Assembly: GCA_012842495.1 (NCBI GenBank)
Contig: DUSS01000008.1
Coordinates: forward strand, 1-64,000
DNA length: 64,000 nucleotides
DNA from: Candidatus Fermentithermobacillaceae bacterium
Lineage (GTDB): Bacteria; Bacillota; Sulfobacillia; Fermentithermobacillales; DUSS01
Direction of reading: 5' to 3'
Part shown: one piece after another, positions 17,711 through 25,621 of the stretch
Layout: every line of letters starts with the position of its first letter
Position numbering within the stretch: position 1 is the first letter of the stretch
Notes under the pieces: generated by a model
Told to the model about the DNA's origin: nothing
What the model saw: the letters and a program-made list of their open reading frames with translations, nothing else
Database searches by the model: none
Position numbers and translations under genes: made by a program

Positions 17711-18685
17711 TTACAGACCGAATACTCTGCGGGCGTTGCCGCTGCGGATCATCTCCTTTTCCTGTTCGGGTATCCTGAGAGATTCCACGACCCTGACGGC
17801 CCCCGCCAGGCTTCCGATCTGGTGCGGATAGTCGCTGCCGGCCATGAACTGGGTGGCACCGATGGTCCTCACGGCGAATTCCACCGTTTCCCTGTGGAAA
17901 AGGACGCAGTCGTAGAATATCTCTTTCAGGTACTCCGAAGGCGCTCTCTCTATCTTGCGGCACTCCGGATATGCCCGGTAACCCCTGTCCAGGCGCTCTG
18001 CGAGGTAGGGCAGGGTTCCTCCCAGGTGCGATGAGATGATCTTGAGTCCCGGGTACCTGTCCAGAACACCGGCGAAAATCAGCCGGGCGATGCATAGCGT
18101 AGTATCGGTGGGAAAGCCCACCGTGGCGACCAGGCGATAATCGAGAAATGCCTGGGAAGGGGAGGGGGTGGTCGGATGGATGAAAAGGGGCGCGGAGAGT
18201 CTCACTGCAACCTCGAAGATGGGCTCGAATTCGGGGAGATCGAGGGTTTTGCCGTTTACGTTGGTGAACAGAGTGCCGCCCTTGAGACCCAGAGTCTTCA
18301 CGGCGTACTCGAGCTCCCTCGCCGCCCTGTCCGGTGCCTGAAGCGGCAGAGACGCCAGAGCCTGGAAGCGACCGCCGCTTTTCTGCACGACCTCGGAGAA
18401 CCCTTCATTCACAGCCCTGGCCAGTTCCACCCCACGGCCTTCTTCCTCTATGTGAACCCCGGGCGTGGTCATGGTCAGAACCTGAATGTCTATCCCGTTC
18501 CCCGAGATTTCGCCCAACCGGAAATCGGCATCGCGGTGGCCCCTGTCTACGATGTTGAAATCGCCTTCGTAAAAGATGACCGGGTTGCCCGATGCGTCCC
18601 GTCCCATCTTCGCCCTGGAGCGCCCTTTCGCGATCTCCTCCAGGTAAGCACCGGGGTAGAAATGATTGTGGACATCGATGACCAT
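17711..18685 (-). CDS. amidohydrolase family 2 (ACMSD-like) metal-dependent hydrolase
   Basis: 324-residue TIM-barrel hydrolase or decarboxylase. Metal ligands are recognisable: HxH in DVHNHFYP at the N-terminus, His in PLFIHPTTP near 172, His in SSHLGG near 220 and Asp in GSDYPH near 284. Family members include aminocarboxymuconate-semialdehyde decarboxylase and other aromatic-acid decarboxylases; substrate here is unknown. It lies 17 bp downstream of the NhaC-family gene and should share its T-box-controlled transcript, which hints at a substrate linked to tyrosine or another aromatic compound. That link is inference. Confidence 0.82.
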   Translation of the reverse strand: MVIDVHNHFYPGAYLEEIAKGRSRAKMGRDASGNPVIFYEGDFNIVDRGHRDADFRLGEISGNGIDIQVLTMTTPGVHIEEEGRGVELARAVNEGFSEVVQKSGGRFQALASLPLQAPDRAARELEYAVKTLGLKGGTLFTNVNGKTLDLPEFEPIFEVAVRLSAPLFIHPTTPSPSQAFLDYRLVATVGFPTDTTLCIARLIFAGVLDRYPGLKIISSHLGGTLPYLAERLDRGYRAYPECRKIERAPSEYLKEIFYDCVLFHRETVEFAVRTIGATQFMAGSDYPHQIGSLAGAVRVVESLRIPEQEKEMIRSGNARRVFGL

Positions 18686-18702
18686 CGTCGAGAACCTCCT
18701 TT

Positions 18703-20187
18703 TCAGTTTCCATTGCGGTTTGGTCTTCTCGGGAAACTCGATTCGCCGGTGAATGTTCCCGTGAGCGTGTAGATCGTGGCGACCAGCGGACTCGTCCAGT
18801 TCAGCAGGGCATACGGCGCATACTGAACGGCGGGGATCCTGAGCATGTCGTTGATGAAAAGGGCCGCGGTACTCCAGGGGACCAGGGGTGCGCCCAGCGT
18901 GCCGAAGTCTTCCAGTGTTCGTGACAGGATCTTCGCCGGAACGCCCCGTCGAGCGAAAGCTTCGCGAAACGCCTGTCCCGGCAGGATGAGAGCGAGCATC
19001 TGGTTTCCCGTGGCGAGAAGGGTGAGGTAGCAGGAGGCAGCCACCGAGAGAATGAGCCCCCGCGAGGACCGCACGGCCAGAAGCACAGCCTGCACGAGCC
19101 GCTCTATGACACCGAAATCTCTCAGCACTCCTCCCATGCCCGTTGCCATCAGGATGAGAAAAACCGTCGGGAGCATCGAATTCATCCCGCCCCTCGTCAG
19201 GAGCTTGTCAACCACCGGATCTCCAGATTTGCTCACGTAACCGGCGACCATCGCCCTGGCAAGGGAGCTCGGGGACGATCGTTGAGTGAAGATCGCTGTG
19301 GCAAATGAGATCGCCAAGACCCCGGCAAGCGCGGGTACGGGAGGGACCTTCTTGATGGAGAAGACGGCCAGGAACACGATGGGAACGAGGGTGAGAAATC
19401 CCGTGTTGAAGGCGCCGAGAAGGGCCGACCGGGGGGCACCGGTGGGGACAGGAGCTGCGTGCGCGGAGTAGCCGGTTCCGAGAAAAAAGAAACCGGCCAG
19501 GGAGATAGCGAGAGCGGGAAGCGTGGTGTAGGCCATCGCGGCTATATGCTCGTAGATATTGCTTCCCGATACCGCGGGGGCGACGTTGGTGGTGTCCGAC
19601 AGCGGAGACATCTTATCGCCGAAGTAGGCACCCGACACGATGGCGCCGGCGAGGAGGGGTCCGGGCACCCCCATCGCTTCGCCGACACCCATGAGGGCCA
19701 GGCCCACGGTGCTGATGGTCCCGAAGGACGTGCCCGTCGCGACGGATGCCACACATGACAGAAGGCAGGAGGTGGGGACGAGGAACCGTGGTGTAAGCCA
19801 GCTGAGTCCGCAAGACAGGAGCGTGGGAATCGTTCCCCCTGCGATCCACAGACCGACCAGCATACCTATGAGCAGGAGAATGCTCGCCGCCGGTAGCCCA
19901 TCGACTACTCCTTTGAAGAGAGCCGCCTGTATTCTCTCCCACGGGTTTCCCAGAAGTCGGGTGCCGATGCAAGAAACTGCTAGAGCGAGGAAAAGCGGAA
20001 GGTGCATGCCGGCTCCGAGCCGCAGACCGACGATGAGAACTACGAGAACGGAACCGAAAACGAGAAGAGACTGGACCGTGGACGGGTGCCGGGGACCGGC
20101 CTTGCCGGCGTCGTCCCCGGCCGGACCGCGGGTGTTGGCGCAGGCAGTCGGAAACGCGCCTTTAATGTGTCTATCTGCTTCAATCAC
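18703..20187 (-). CDS. NhaC-family transporter, probably amino acid (tyrosine) uptake
   Basis: 494 residues with about 11-12 membrane helices. NhaC-type features include SGAYFGDKMSPLSDTTNVAP in the middle and TGNQMLALILPGQ and WSTAALFIN near the end. The family is usually named Na+/H+ antiporter. Here, however, the gene is preceded by a T-box leader whose specifier reads UAC (tyrosine), and NhaC-like genes under tyrosine T-boxes have been proposed to import tyrosine. I therefore favour Na+-coupled tyrosine transport. Start GTG 20187 with AGAGGTG 7 bases upstream; a longer frame reaches 20226 without a better ribosome site. Confidence 0.85.
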   Translation of the reverse strand: MIEADRHIKGAFPTACANTRGPAGDDAGKAGPRHPSTVQSLLVFGSVLVVLIVGLRLGAGMHLPLFLALAVSCIGTRLLGNPWERIQAALFKGVVDGLPAASILLLIGMLVGLWIAGGTIPTLLSCGLSWLTPRFLVPTSCLLSCVASVATGTSFGTISTVGLALMGVGEAMGVPGPLLAGAIVSGAYFGDKMSPLSDTTNVAPAVSGSNIYEHIAAMAYTTLPALAISLAGFFFLGTGYSAHAAPVPTGAPRSALLGAFNTGFLTLVPIVFLAVFSIKKVPPVPALAGVLAISFATAIFTQRSSPSSLARAMVAGYVSKSGDPVVDKLLTRGGMNSMLPTVFLILMATGMGGVLRDFGVIERLVQAVLLAVRSSRGLILSVAASCYLTLLATGNQMLALILPGQAFREAFARRGVPAKILSRTLEDFGTLGAPLVPWSTAALFINDMLRIPAVQYAPYALLNWTSPLVATIYTLTGTFTGESSFPRRPNRNGN

Positions 20188-20269
20188 GACTTTCACCTCT
20201 TTCTGATAAGTTCTACCTCTCCTCAAGGTCTACCCAATCTCGCGGCCCTGCTTCAGGAGGAAAACGGGT

Positions 20270-20640
20270 CCTGGAAAACAAGAACCCGTCCCTCAAGGGA
20301 CGGGTCGATATGCCCGCGGTACCACCCCAGTTGGTCGAAACCCGCTCAACCAGGCACGGCAGCGTCTGTTTCCTGGGTTCCCGGAAGAACGACCCGGTCC
20401 GCACGTATCGCCCGCGGCCGGGAGCTCTTGCCCGGGACTACTGCGATGCCCTCTTCCAGGTAACGGTGGAAGGTCCGCCTGAGTCTACTGCCGCAGAACT
20501 GCGGGTTCAACCGGAAGCTCCGAGGTGTATTTCTCCTGGACCGCCGTCCCGGTCGCACCGGCCCCGGGCTCTCTGAGCGGCCGGTTCCAGGGTACTTCTC
20601 CTCTTCATAGCTCAGCAGCGCTTTGAGATTGTTAGCAGAA
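20270..20640 (-). promoter_or_regulatory. T-box riboswitch leader, specifier UAC (Tyr)
   Basis: On the minus strand the T-box core GGTGGTACCGCGG is at about 20313-20327, directly before a terminator hairpin. Upstream, stem I features are visible: GAGGAGAAGTA (loop E side, with AGTA), an AGAGAG box, and GAGAAA-TAC-ACC where the specifier codon TAC is complementary to 20527-20529. The pattern GAA(A)-NNN-A fits the specifier loop, so uncharged tRNA-Tyr should trigger antitermination. The alternative frame AUA (Ile) is less likely because the base after the specifier is normally a purine. Controls the NhaC-family gene and the amidohydrolase. Confidence 0.88.
20275..20305 (-). terminator. T-box intrinsic terminator
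   Basis: On the minus strand ACCCGTCCCT pairs with AGGGACGGGT around a two-base loop (20284-20305 on +), followed by TTCTTGTTTT. The 5' arm overlaps the region that would pair in the antiterminator with the T-box core, as expected for a T-box switch. Confidence 0.85.
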
Positions 20641-20642
20641 CG

Positions 20643-20670
20643 TTTATCACGAAACGGGCGATAGTGTCAA
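20643..20670 (-). promoter_or_regulatory. promoter of the T-box transcript
   Basis: Minus strand TTGACA (20665-20670), 16 bp spacer, GATAAA (20643-20648), placed about 20 bp before the first base of stem I. Confidence 0.55.
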
Positions 20671-20836
20671 CTGCCGGCGCCGTCGACGTGGCGCAGACCT
20701 TACGGGCTGGCATGTAGTTTGACCTGAACGAGTAGCACCGTAGACCGTAAGCCCGGGATGCGGTATTGTCAGGTCGGCCATAGCAAGTGCGACGGCTCGT
20801 TTCTGTATTTGGCGATCACGCGGGGAGGGGAATCTC

Positions 20837-21358
20837 ATGCAGCCTACCATCGATCATATCCATATTACCGTGTCTGACCTCGAACGGGCGGAGAGGTTCT
20901 ATGACAGGTTTCTGCCGCTCCTGGGGTTTGATCTTAAGCACAAAGAGGCGACCCAGGTTCCGGAGCATGAGTACAGGATCATCGAGTACCACCACCGCAA
21001 TTTCTCCTTCGGTATCGTCAATCCGCGACCCGTGTTTAGGGACGAGATAGTAAATAGAAGGAAGCCGGGTGCGATCCACCATATCGCGTTCACCGTTAGT
21101 ACGCGCGCGGAAGTCGACAGGCTCTACGAGCGTGTTCGTGAAATCGGCGCCGTCATCGTGCATCCGCCCCAGATGTATCCGGAGTACTGTGAGGATTACT
21201 ACGCTTTCTTTTTCAAAGACCCCGAGGGCATAGAACTGGAAATCGTGTACCTGGACCGTTCGAGGTACTTCCCCGGCGGCGATGACCGCGCAAATCCGGG
21301 TCTCCGGATATCCGGACAGTATCGGCTTCCGAGCTTCAGGCGGTCGACGAGTTCCTGA
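20837..21358 (+). CDS. VOC (glyoxalase/bleomycin-resistance fold) family protein
   Basis: 173 residues. Single vicinal-oxygen-chelate domain over about residues 4-140: IDHIHITVSDLERAERFYD at the start, IHHIAFTV in the middle, and DPEGIELEIVY at the end, giving the metal-binding His/Glu positions of the fold. Substrate unknown. The start has a strong site (GGGGAGGGG 6 bases before ATG 20837). The last 25 residues after the VOC fold (ANPGLRISGQ...) are probably read-through into the remains of an acetyltransferase gene in another frame, so the natural stop may have been lost. Confidence 0.82.
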   Translation: MQPTIDHIHITVSDLERAERFYDRFLPLLGFDLKHKEATQVPEHEYRIIEYHHRNFSFGIVNPRPVFRDEIVNRRKPGAIHHIAFTVSTRAEVDRLYERVREIGAVIVHPPQMYPEYCEDYYAFFFKDPEGIELEIVYLDRSRYFPGGDDRANPGLRISGQYRLPSFRRSTSS

Positions 21359-21441
21359 GGGAACACTGGTTTTCCACCAAGATGGTGGCCAGAGGCCGGG
21401 TTGTGGACATGACCTTGCTGGACGGATTTGCTGCCTCCCTT
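21301..21441 (+). pseudogene. 5' fragment of a GNAT acetyltransferase gene
   Basis: In the frame of position 21301, which is not that of the VOC gene, the translation reads PDIRTVSASELQAVDEFLRE followed by HWFSTKMVARGRVVDMTLLDGF. This is the typical N-terminus of small GNAT acetyltransferases. The frame then loses similarity after about 45 residues, well before the acetyl-CoA-binding motif. It overlaps the 3' end of the VOC gene, so a deletion or frameshift has joined the two. Confidence 0.55.
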
Positions 21442-21576
21442 GGGTTATGCGGGCAGAATCTTCCCTGAAATCGGTCTCTCCGTCGCAGAACATGGTGCTC
21501 GCTGTGGAACGTACCGCGAGGATCTGCGTCCAGTAAGACGGGAAGGGCGAGAAGGAGAACTCGGGAGGTAGGGAGG

Positions 21577-21759
21577 TTGAAGCGAACACGCATCATCGCC
21601 GCCGGCTGGCTGGTCGCGGCCTTCGTTGGGCATTCGGTGCTGGCCATTCTTCAGAACCAGGAGCTCCGGGATAAGGACCGTGAGATCACGGAGTTGACAC
21701 GGGCGAATGGGGATTCCGGCTTGTGCTGCGGGCCGGCTGCGTGGAGCGATGCGAACTGA
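21577..21759 (+). CDS. small putative membrane protein, 60 aa
   Basis: TTG start preceded by GGGAGGTAGGGAGG. The translation has one hydrophobic helix (IIAAGWLVAAFVGHSVLAIL) followed by a charged, coiled-coil-like segment (LRDKDREITELTRAN). This layout recalls septum- or envelope-associated small proteins, but I do not recognise it. It may also be a truncated gene, as the neighbourhood holds fragments. Confidence 0.35.
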   Translation: MKRTRIIAAGWLVAAFVGHSVLAILQNQELRDKDREITELTRANGDSGLCCGPAAWSDAN

Positions 21760-21902
21760 GGAGGGACAACGGATGTTCACGGCGAACGTCTGTTAGTAAT
21801 GCTGTGCGGCTGATTGGCTACGCCTCTCGAAGCTGCATTGGCCTCGCACACGTTTCCGAGCAGGCTCAAGCGAACCGGCGCCGCACCTGGAGGTGATCAC
21901 CG

Positions 21903-23441
21903 GTGCCACAGAAAGTCACCCTGGAATCGCTCTACTGCCCCTTCTGTCCGGTCGGATATCATGTGCCGCTGGGGTGGCCCAATGTGCACGACATAGCCGA
22001 GTGGGCCGGCCTGGAGATGCGGGCGTACAGCTCATGGACTGCAGATGACGCATCACCCGACGTTCCCGCTCACGTCCGGCAAGTGCTGAGGCAGTCGAGG
22101 GCGGGGGAGAAGGCGTGGGCTCACTACACCATAACCTGGCTCGACGGACAGGCGTATCAGTGGACCGCGGCGGTCGACCCGCCGTACGACCGCATCGTTC
22201 ATGATCTTAACCGCCGGGGATTCGAACTGGAGACGGTCGAAGAACTCGAGACCCGGAGGAGTGCCGGGCTGGGGGTGGGGTCTTCCGGAGACATCCCCGA
22301 CGCCAAGGTGGCGGTGCTCGGGTGCCGGCTCGGCGTGCCGCCCATGGACGACCCCCGCGTTCGCCGCAACGTTCTGCTACTGGCCGCGTGCCGCACCGGG
22401 AGGATTCCCGGTTTCTTTCATCCCCGGCTGTACGAGTCGCCGGTACACCCTGCGGAACAAGTCGACGGTGTGATACCGCGTGGCATCCGGTTGAGGATGG
22501 TGTACGAAGACGAGCTGCCCGAAGTCCCGGCTCTGGCAGAGGCCATCCGTCGCGAGTGGGAGGAGTACGGGATACGGGTGGAGACTGTTCCGATGGGCAG
22601 GTGGCACGCGAGGCAGGCGGTGGCCAGGGATCTCTTTCACGCCTTCCTTCTAGTCTTCTCGTTGCCTCTCGACCCAACCCGACATGGTACCAGCCAGATG
22701 TACGGGAGCAGGGGGATGTACAACTACACCGCGCTCTCCGACGCCGGCGTGGACCAGGCGCTGCGGCGCATAAGGCGGGCGTCCGCCGGCGAGGATCTGC
22801 GGAGCCTGGCGGCGGAGGTCGACCGCATCGTCAACGAGTCGTCCGTGGCCGTACACCTGAAGGAGTTGACGGGAGATCTGCGGGGGGTGGAGGGGGCAAG
22901 CCTTGCGCCCGGTCCTCTCAGGATCCGCGAGATCACCCTCGACGACGCCGCCTACGGGGTATGCGGGCTGATCTCCCCCTGGCAGTGTGTCTACCCTTAT
23001 CCCAAAGCCGGCATGAGCCCGTCTTATCCGTTCTGGAAGGAAATGATCCTCGAGTACGGGACGATGGGCCTCCTGGCCATGCAGGGGGACACCTGTGTGG
23101 GGATGATCACTTTCCTGCCTAAGCCGGTGGCCAGGCGCATCGGCTACGCCACATGCTCGAGCAATGAAGACCTGGAGCGGACCCTCAACATCATATGCAT
23201 CAACGTCGGTCAGACCGCGCTGCGGCAGGGAAGGGGGTCAGCCCTGCTCCGCGCAGCCGAGGACTACGCCCGTTCGCGGGGTTACGTTCGCATAGAAGCT
23301 TTTGCCGCGGAGGAAGAATGCGAAGAGCAGCGTATACACTGGCAGTCCCAAACGCTCTTCCGGCGCCTGGGCTTTGCCTGCGATCCGGACAGCCGGGGTC
23401 CGTGGTGGACGCCGCATCTGTTCTACAAGCGGTTAGTCTGA
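21903..23441 (+). CDS. three-domain protein: CPFC domain, SBP_bac_5-like lobe, GNAT acetyltransferase
   Basis: 512 residues, no signal peptide, so apparently cytoplasmic. Part 1 (about 1-105) has an N-terminal CPFC pair and GWPNVHDIAEWAG and may be thioredoxin-like. Part 2 (about 130-330) matches the C-terminal lobe of oligopeptide-binding ABC solute-binding proteins: DDPRVRRNVLLLAAC, an IRLRMVYE..LAEAIRREWEEYGIRVE block, YNYTALSDAGVDQALRRIR and a VDRIVNESS segment. Part 3 (about 340-512) is a GNAT domain with the acetyl-CoA loop RQGRGSALLRAAEDYARSRGY. Such a ligand-binding lobe inside the cell next to an acetyltransferase suggests a peptide- or drug-recognising acetyltransferase, but this is inference. 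Start GTG 21903 with GGAGGTGATCACC upstream. Confidence 0.7.
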   Translation: MPQKVTLESLYCPFCPVGYHVPLGWPNVHDIAEWAGLEMRAYSSWTADDASPDVPAHVRQVLRQSRAGEKAWAHYTITWLDGQAYQWTAAVDPPYDRIVHDLNRRGFELETVEELETRRSAGLGVGSSGDIPDAKVAVLGCRLGVPPMDDPRVRRNVLLLAACRTGRIPGFFHPRLYESPVHPAEQVDGVIPRGIRLRMVYEDELPEVPALAEAIRREWEEYGIRVETVPMGRWHARQAVARDLFHAFLLVFSLPLDPTRHGTSQMYGSRGMYNYTALSDAGVDQALRRIRRASAGEDLRSLAAEVDRIVNESSVAVHLKELTGDLRGVEGASLAPGPLRIREITLDDAAYGVCGLISPWQCVYPYPKAGMSPSYPFWKEMILEYGTMGLLAMQGDTCVGMITFLPKPVARRIGYATCSSNEDLERTLNIICINVGQTALRQGRGSALLRAAEDYARSRGYVRIEAFAAEEECEEQRIHWQSQTLFRRLGFACDPDSRGPWWTPHLFYKRLV

Positions 23442-23669
23442 ACCTGTAAAGGGGCCAGAACCCGCCTGCGGCGCGACGGGTGCCGAGCTGGTTCGGCCCC
23501 GGCGGCCGTCCGGGGACCTCCGCGTCCCCGAAGGTGTGCCGGCCTGTGGGGGCCGGTTGACAGAAGACGGCGAAGCTGGGATAAGTGGATCAATCAACTG
23601 GCTGAGGCCGACTGGAGGAGAAGCCCCCCTCCCTCGACCCAAGGACGATTTGACGCATAGGAATGAATC

Positions 23670-23831
23670 ATGTACAGGGCATTCTACTCACTTTCTCAGG
23701 ACCCGTTTACCAAGCACATCCGACATTTCCCTTCGAGAGGCTTCAAAGACGCCCTGGCCCGCATCAGGTACCTCATCGAAACAAGGGAGATGCGCGTGAT
23801 TCTCGGTGAACCGGGCTGCGACAAAACCTAA
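23670..23831 (+). pseudogene. truncated ExeA/TniB-like transposition ATPase
   Basis: 53 codons starting ATG: MYRAFYSLSQDPFTKHI, then FKDALARIRYLIETREM, then RVILGEPGCDKT and stop. This is the N-terminus of the AAA ATPase that accompanies some DDE transposases, cut off exactly at the Walker A motif, whose last glycine is also changed to aspartate (GxxGxGKT to GEPGCDKT). No transposase gene was recognised upstream in 23442-23669. Dead remnant of a mobile element. Confidence 0.65.
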
Positions 23832-23838
23832 ACGAGTA

Positions 23839-23865
23839 TTGACAGGATGTCCATATGTACGGACA
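23839..23865 (+). promoter_or_regulatory. promoter -35 with GntR-type operator
   Basis: TTGACA at 23839-23844 is followed at 23848-23865 by the inverted repeat TGTCC-ATATGTAC-GGACA. It lies about 140 bp before the PTS-like gene. A palindrome of this size placed in a promoter spacer fits an operator for the GntR/UTRA regulator encoded at 26666. The -10 box is unclear (ATATAG near 23867 or TATAGT near 23873). Confidence 0.5.
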
Positions 23866-24003
23866 ATATAGGTATAGTGGTCTCCGTCTACCGGTCCGGG
23901 TACGAATTCGGTTCGCGTTTATCTTGTCCCCATCGATCAATGGTTTCGGACCCGGACTGGTAGCTGGGGTCCAAGACAACAATGAGATTCAAGGAGGGTA
24001 ACC

Positions 24004-25563
24004 ATGGCCAGGCGCATAGCTCTAATTGGCTCAAGCGGCGGAAACCTCTACAATCTGGGAGGTAAGGATCCGGTCAACCTCATAGATGAGGTTGTAAGGC
24101 AGGCCTCCGCCGCCCAAATCGAGGTTTCGGACGTCCTGTTCATAGCTGCTAAGGCATCGATGGATCAGGTGAAGCCCGATACCCCGGCAGCTATCTACGT
24201 GTCAGAAGGTGGAACGCCTAAAGTTGCTTTCGAGGGACCTCTTGAGCAGGTCAACGGGAAAGCCAGGGAAATGGACGCTGACATCGCTAAGAAGATCAAA
24301 GCCGGAGAGATAGACGGGTTATTTCTCGTAAGCTGCGACCCGGATGGCGTCAACCGGGAGAGCCTCAGGGCAGCTGCTCAGCAACGCCTCGTAGTCGTGG
24401 GCACGGGCGGTACCTCGATGGCCAAGGCCCAGTCTATGGGGACAACGGTGATCTCGGTATCGGGGACTACCGGTACCACTAATAGGACAAGGGCGATTGC
24501 GGGTATTTCCGCTTTGGCCAAGCACTGGGGTCTTAAGTACCGGCCGGTGATAGGCAAGGCCTCATCTCCGGGGGCGGTCTCCGGGAGCCCGTTGCAACGT
24601 GTGAACTTCCGCGGGATCATGATGGCTTCCTTGCCCGGTTTCATCGCGATGGCGTTGACCCTTGCGATTGGAAAGATCCCGGGACTTGGCGTGTTCAGCA
24701 CGATTTTCGATACGATGATCGCCGCGCTGCCCGTAATCGTCGCGGCGGTAGCTGCAAAGCAAGTGTCCGGGATGGACGAAGTGGCCGTCGTCGCAGGAGT
24801 GGTCGCCGGTACCCTCTCGGCAAAGGGAGGCATCATAGGCGGAATCATCGGCGGCGTCCTTGCGGGTATTCTGGTTCCGTACCTGCTGACTCTGTCTCTT
24901 AACTGGCGTTTTCCGGCTACAACTGCGAATATAGTCGCCGGCGGGATTTCGGGTTTAGCTTCCGGCTTGGTCGTGTACTTCCTCATAGCGCCGCTGGCTC
25001 TTTGGGCCGGAAATGGCATCAGAACGCTAATCGATACTCTTGTTGGACTCAACTCGGTGTTGGCAGGGGCGGTGGCTGGTCTTCTGATCTGGCCGGCCAT
25101 AATCGGAGGGGTTTACCACGCGGCAATCCTTCCTATAGTGCTCCTCGAGATGGAGAAGACGGGCTCGAGTTTCCTGGGTGCTATCGATATGACCGGCCTC
25201 GTCATGGTATCCGCGGGGATAACTCTGGCGAACGTGCTTTACCCGAGGACGAAAGATGAAGCTACGGTGGCATTGCCCGGGTTCGTGGTCAACGTTGGAT
25301 TCGGCACTTTCGTCGAGGCAGCTTATCCTTTCATGTTCTCGGACAGGCTTGTGTTCGGCGGAGCTTTGCTTTCGGCGGCGTTGTCCGGCGCGTTTGTGGG
25401 CGCCTTTAACGTGAGAGGTACCGCGTATGTGCCGTCGGTTGTCGCACCGGCGATGTCCAACAATCCCGTCGGTTTTCTTGTGTCGATGTTGGTGGCGATG
25501 GGCGCTGCTTTCCTCTTGACGCTCGCAGCCAACAAGAGGGCGAGGATGCGCCAACGCTCATGA
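24004..25563 (+). CDS. PTS EIIC-like membrane protein with soluble N-terminal domain
   Basis: 519 residues. Residues 1-185 form a soluble alpha/beta domain with Gly-rich loops (LIGSSGGNLYNLGG, VVGTGGTSMAKAQSMG, SGTTGTTNRTRA). The remaining 330 residues are about nine to ten membrane helices with Gly/Ala-rich loops (GGIIGGIIGGVLAGI, GGVYHAAILPIVLLEME) like sugar-specific PTS EIIC permeases. No IIA, phosphocysteine motif or HPr gene is near, so phosphotransfer is unproven. It shares a unit with the TIM-barrel gene 58 bp downstream and the GntR regulator further on. Substrate unknown. Start ATG 24004 with AAGGAGGG upstream. Confidence 0.72.
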   Translation: MARRIALIGSSGGNLYNLGGKDPVNLIDEVVRQASAAQIEVSDVLFIAAKASMDQVKPDTPAAIYVSEGGTPKVAFEGPLEQVNGKAREMDADIAKKIKAGEIDGLFLVSCDPDGVNRESLRAAAQQRLVVVGTGGTSMAKAQSMGTTVISVSGTTGTTNRTRAIAGISALAKHWGLKYRPVIGKASSPGAVSGSPLQRVNFRGIMMASLPGFIAMALTLAIGKIPGLGVFSTIFDTMIAALPVIVAAVAAKQVSGMDEVAVVAGVVAGTLSAKGGIIGGIIGGVLAGILVPYLLTLSLNWRFPATTANIVAGGISGLASGLVVYFLIAPLALWAGNGIRTLIDTLVGLNSVLAGAVAGLLIWPAIIGGVYHAAILPIVLLEMEKTGSSFLGAIDMTGLVMVSAGITLANVLYPRTKDEATVALPGFVVNVGFGTFVEAAYPFMFSDRLVFGGALLSAALSGAFVGAFNVRGTAYVPSVVAPAMSNNPVGFLVSMLVAMGAAFLLTLAANKRARMRQRS

Positions 25564-25621
25564 AATCGTCAGTCTAAAACGGTGAGGCTAGAACCGTGAG
25601 TTTAAAACGGAGGTCCTTTCA

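Noticed and set aside
18703-20187. Simple Na+/H+ antiporter role for the NhaC protein
   Set aside because: Not excluded, but the tyrosine T-box makes amino-acid transport the better reading.
23442-23669. Transposase gene paired with the ATPase remnant
   Set aside because: Only short GC-rich hairpins and broken frames are seen; no DDE or zinc-finger motif could be read.
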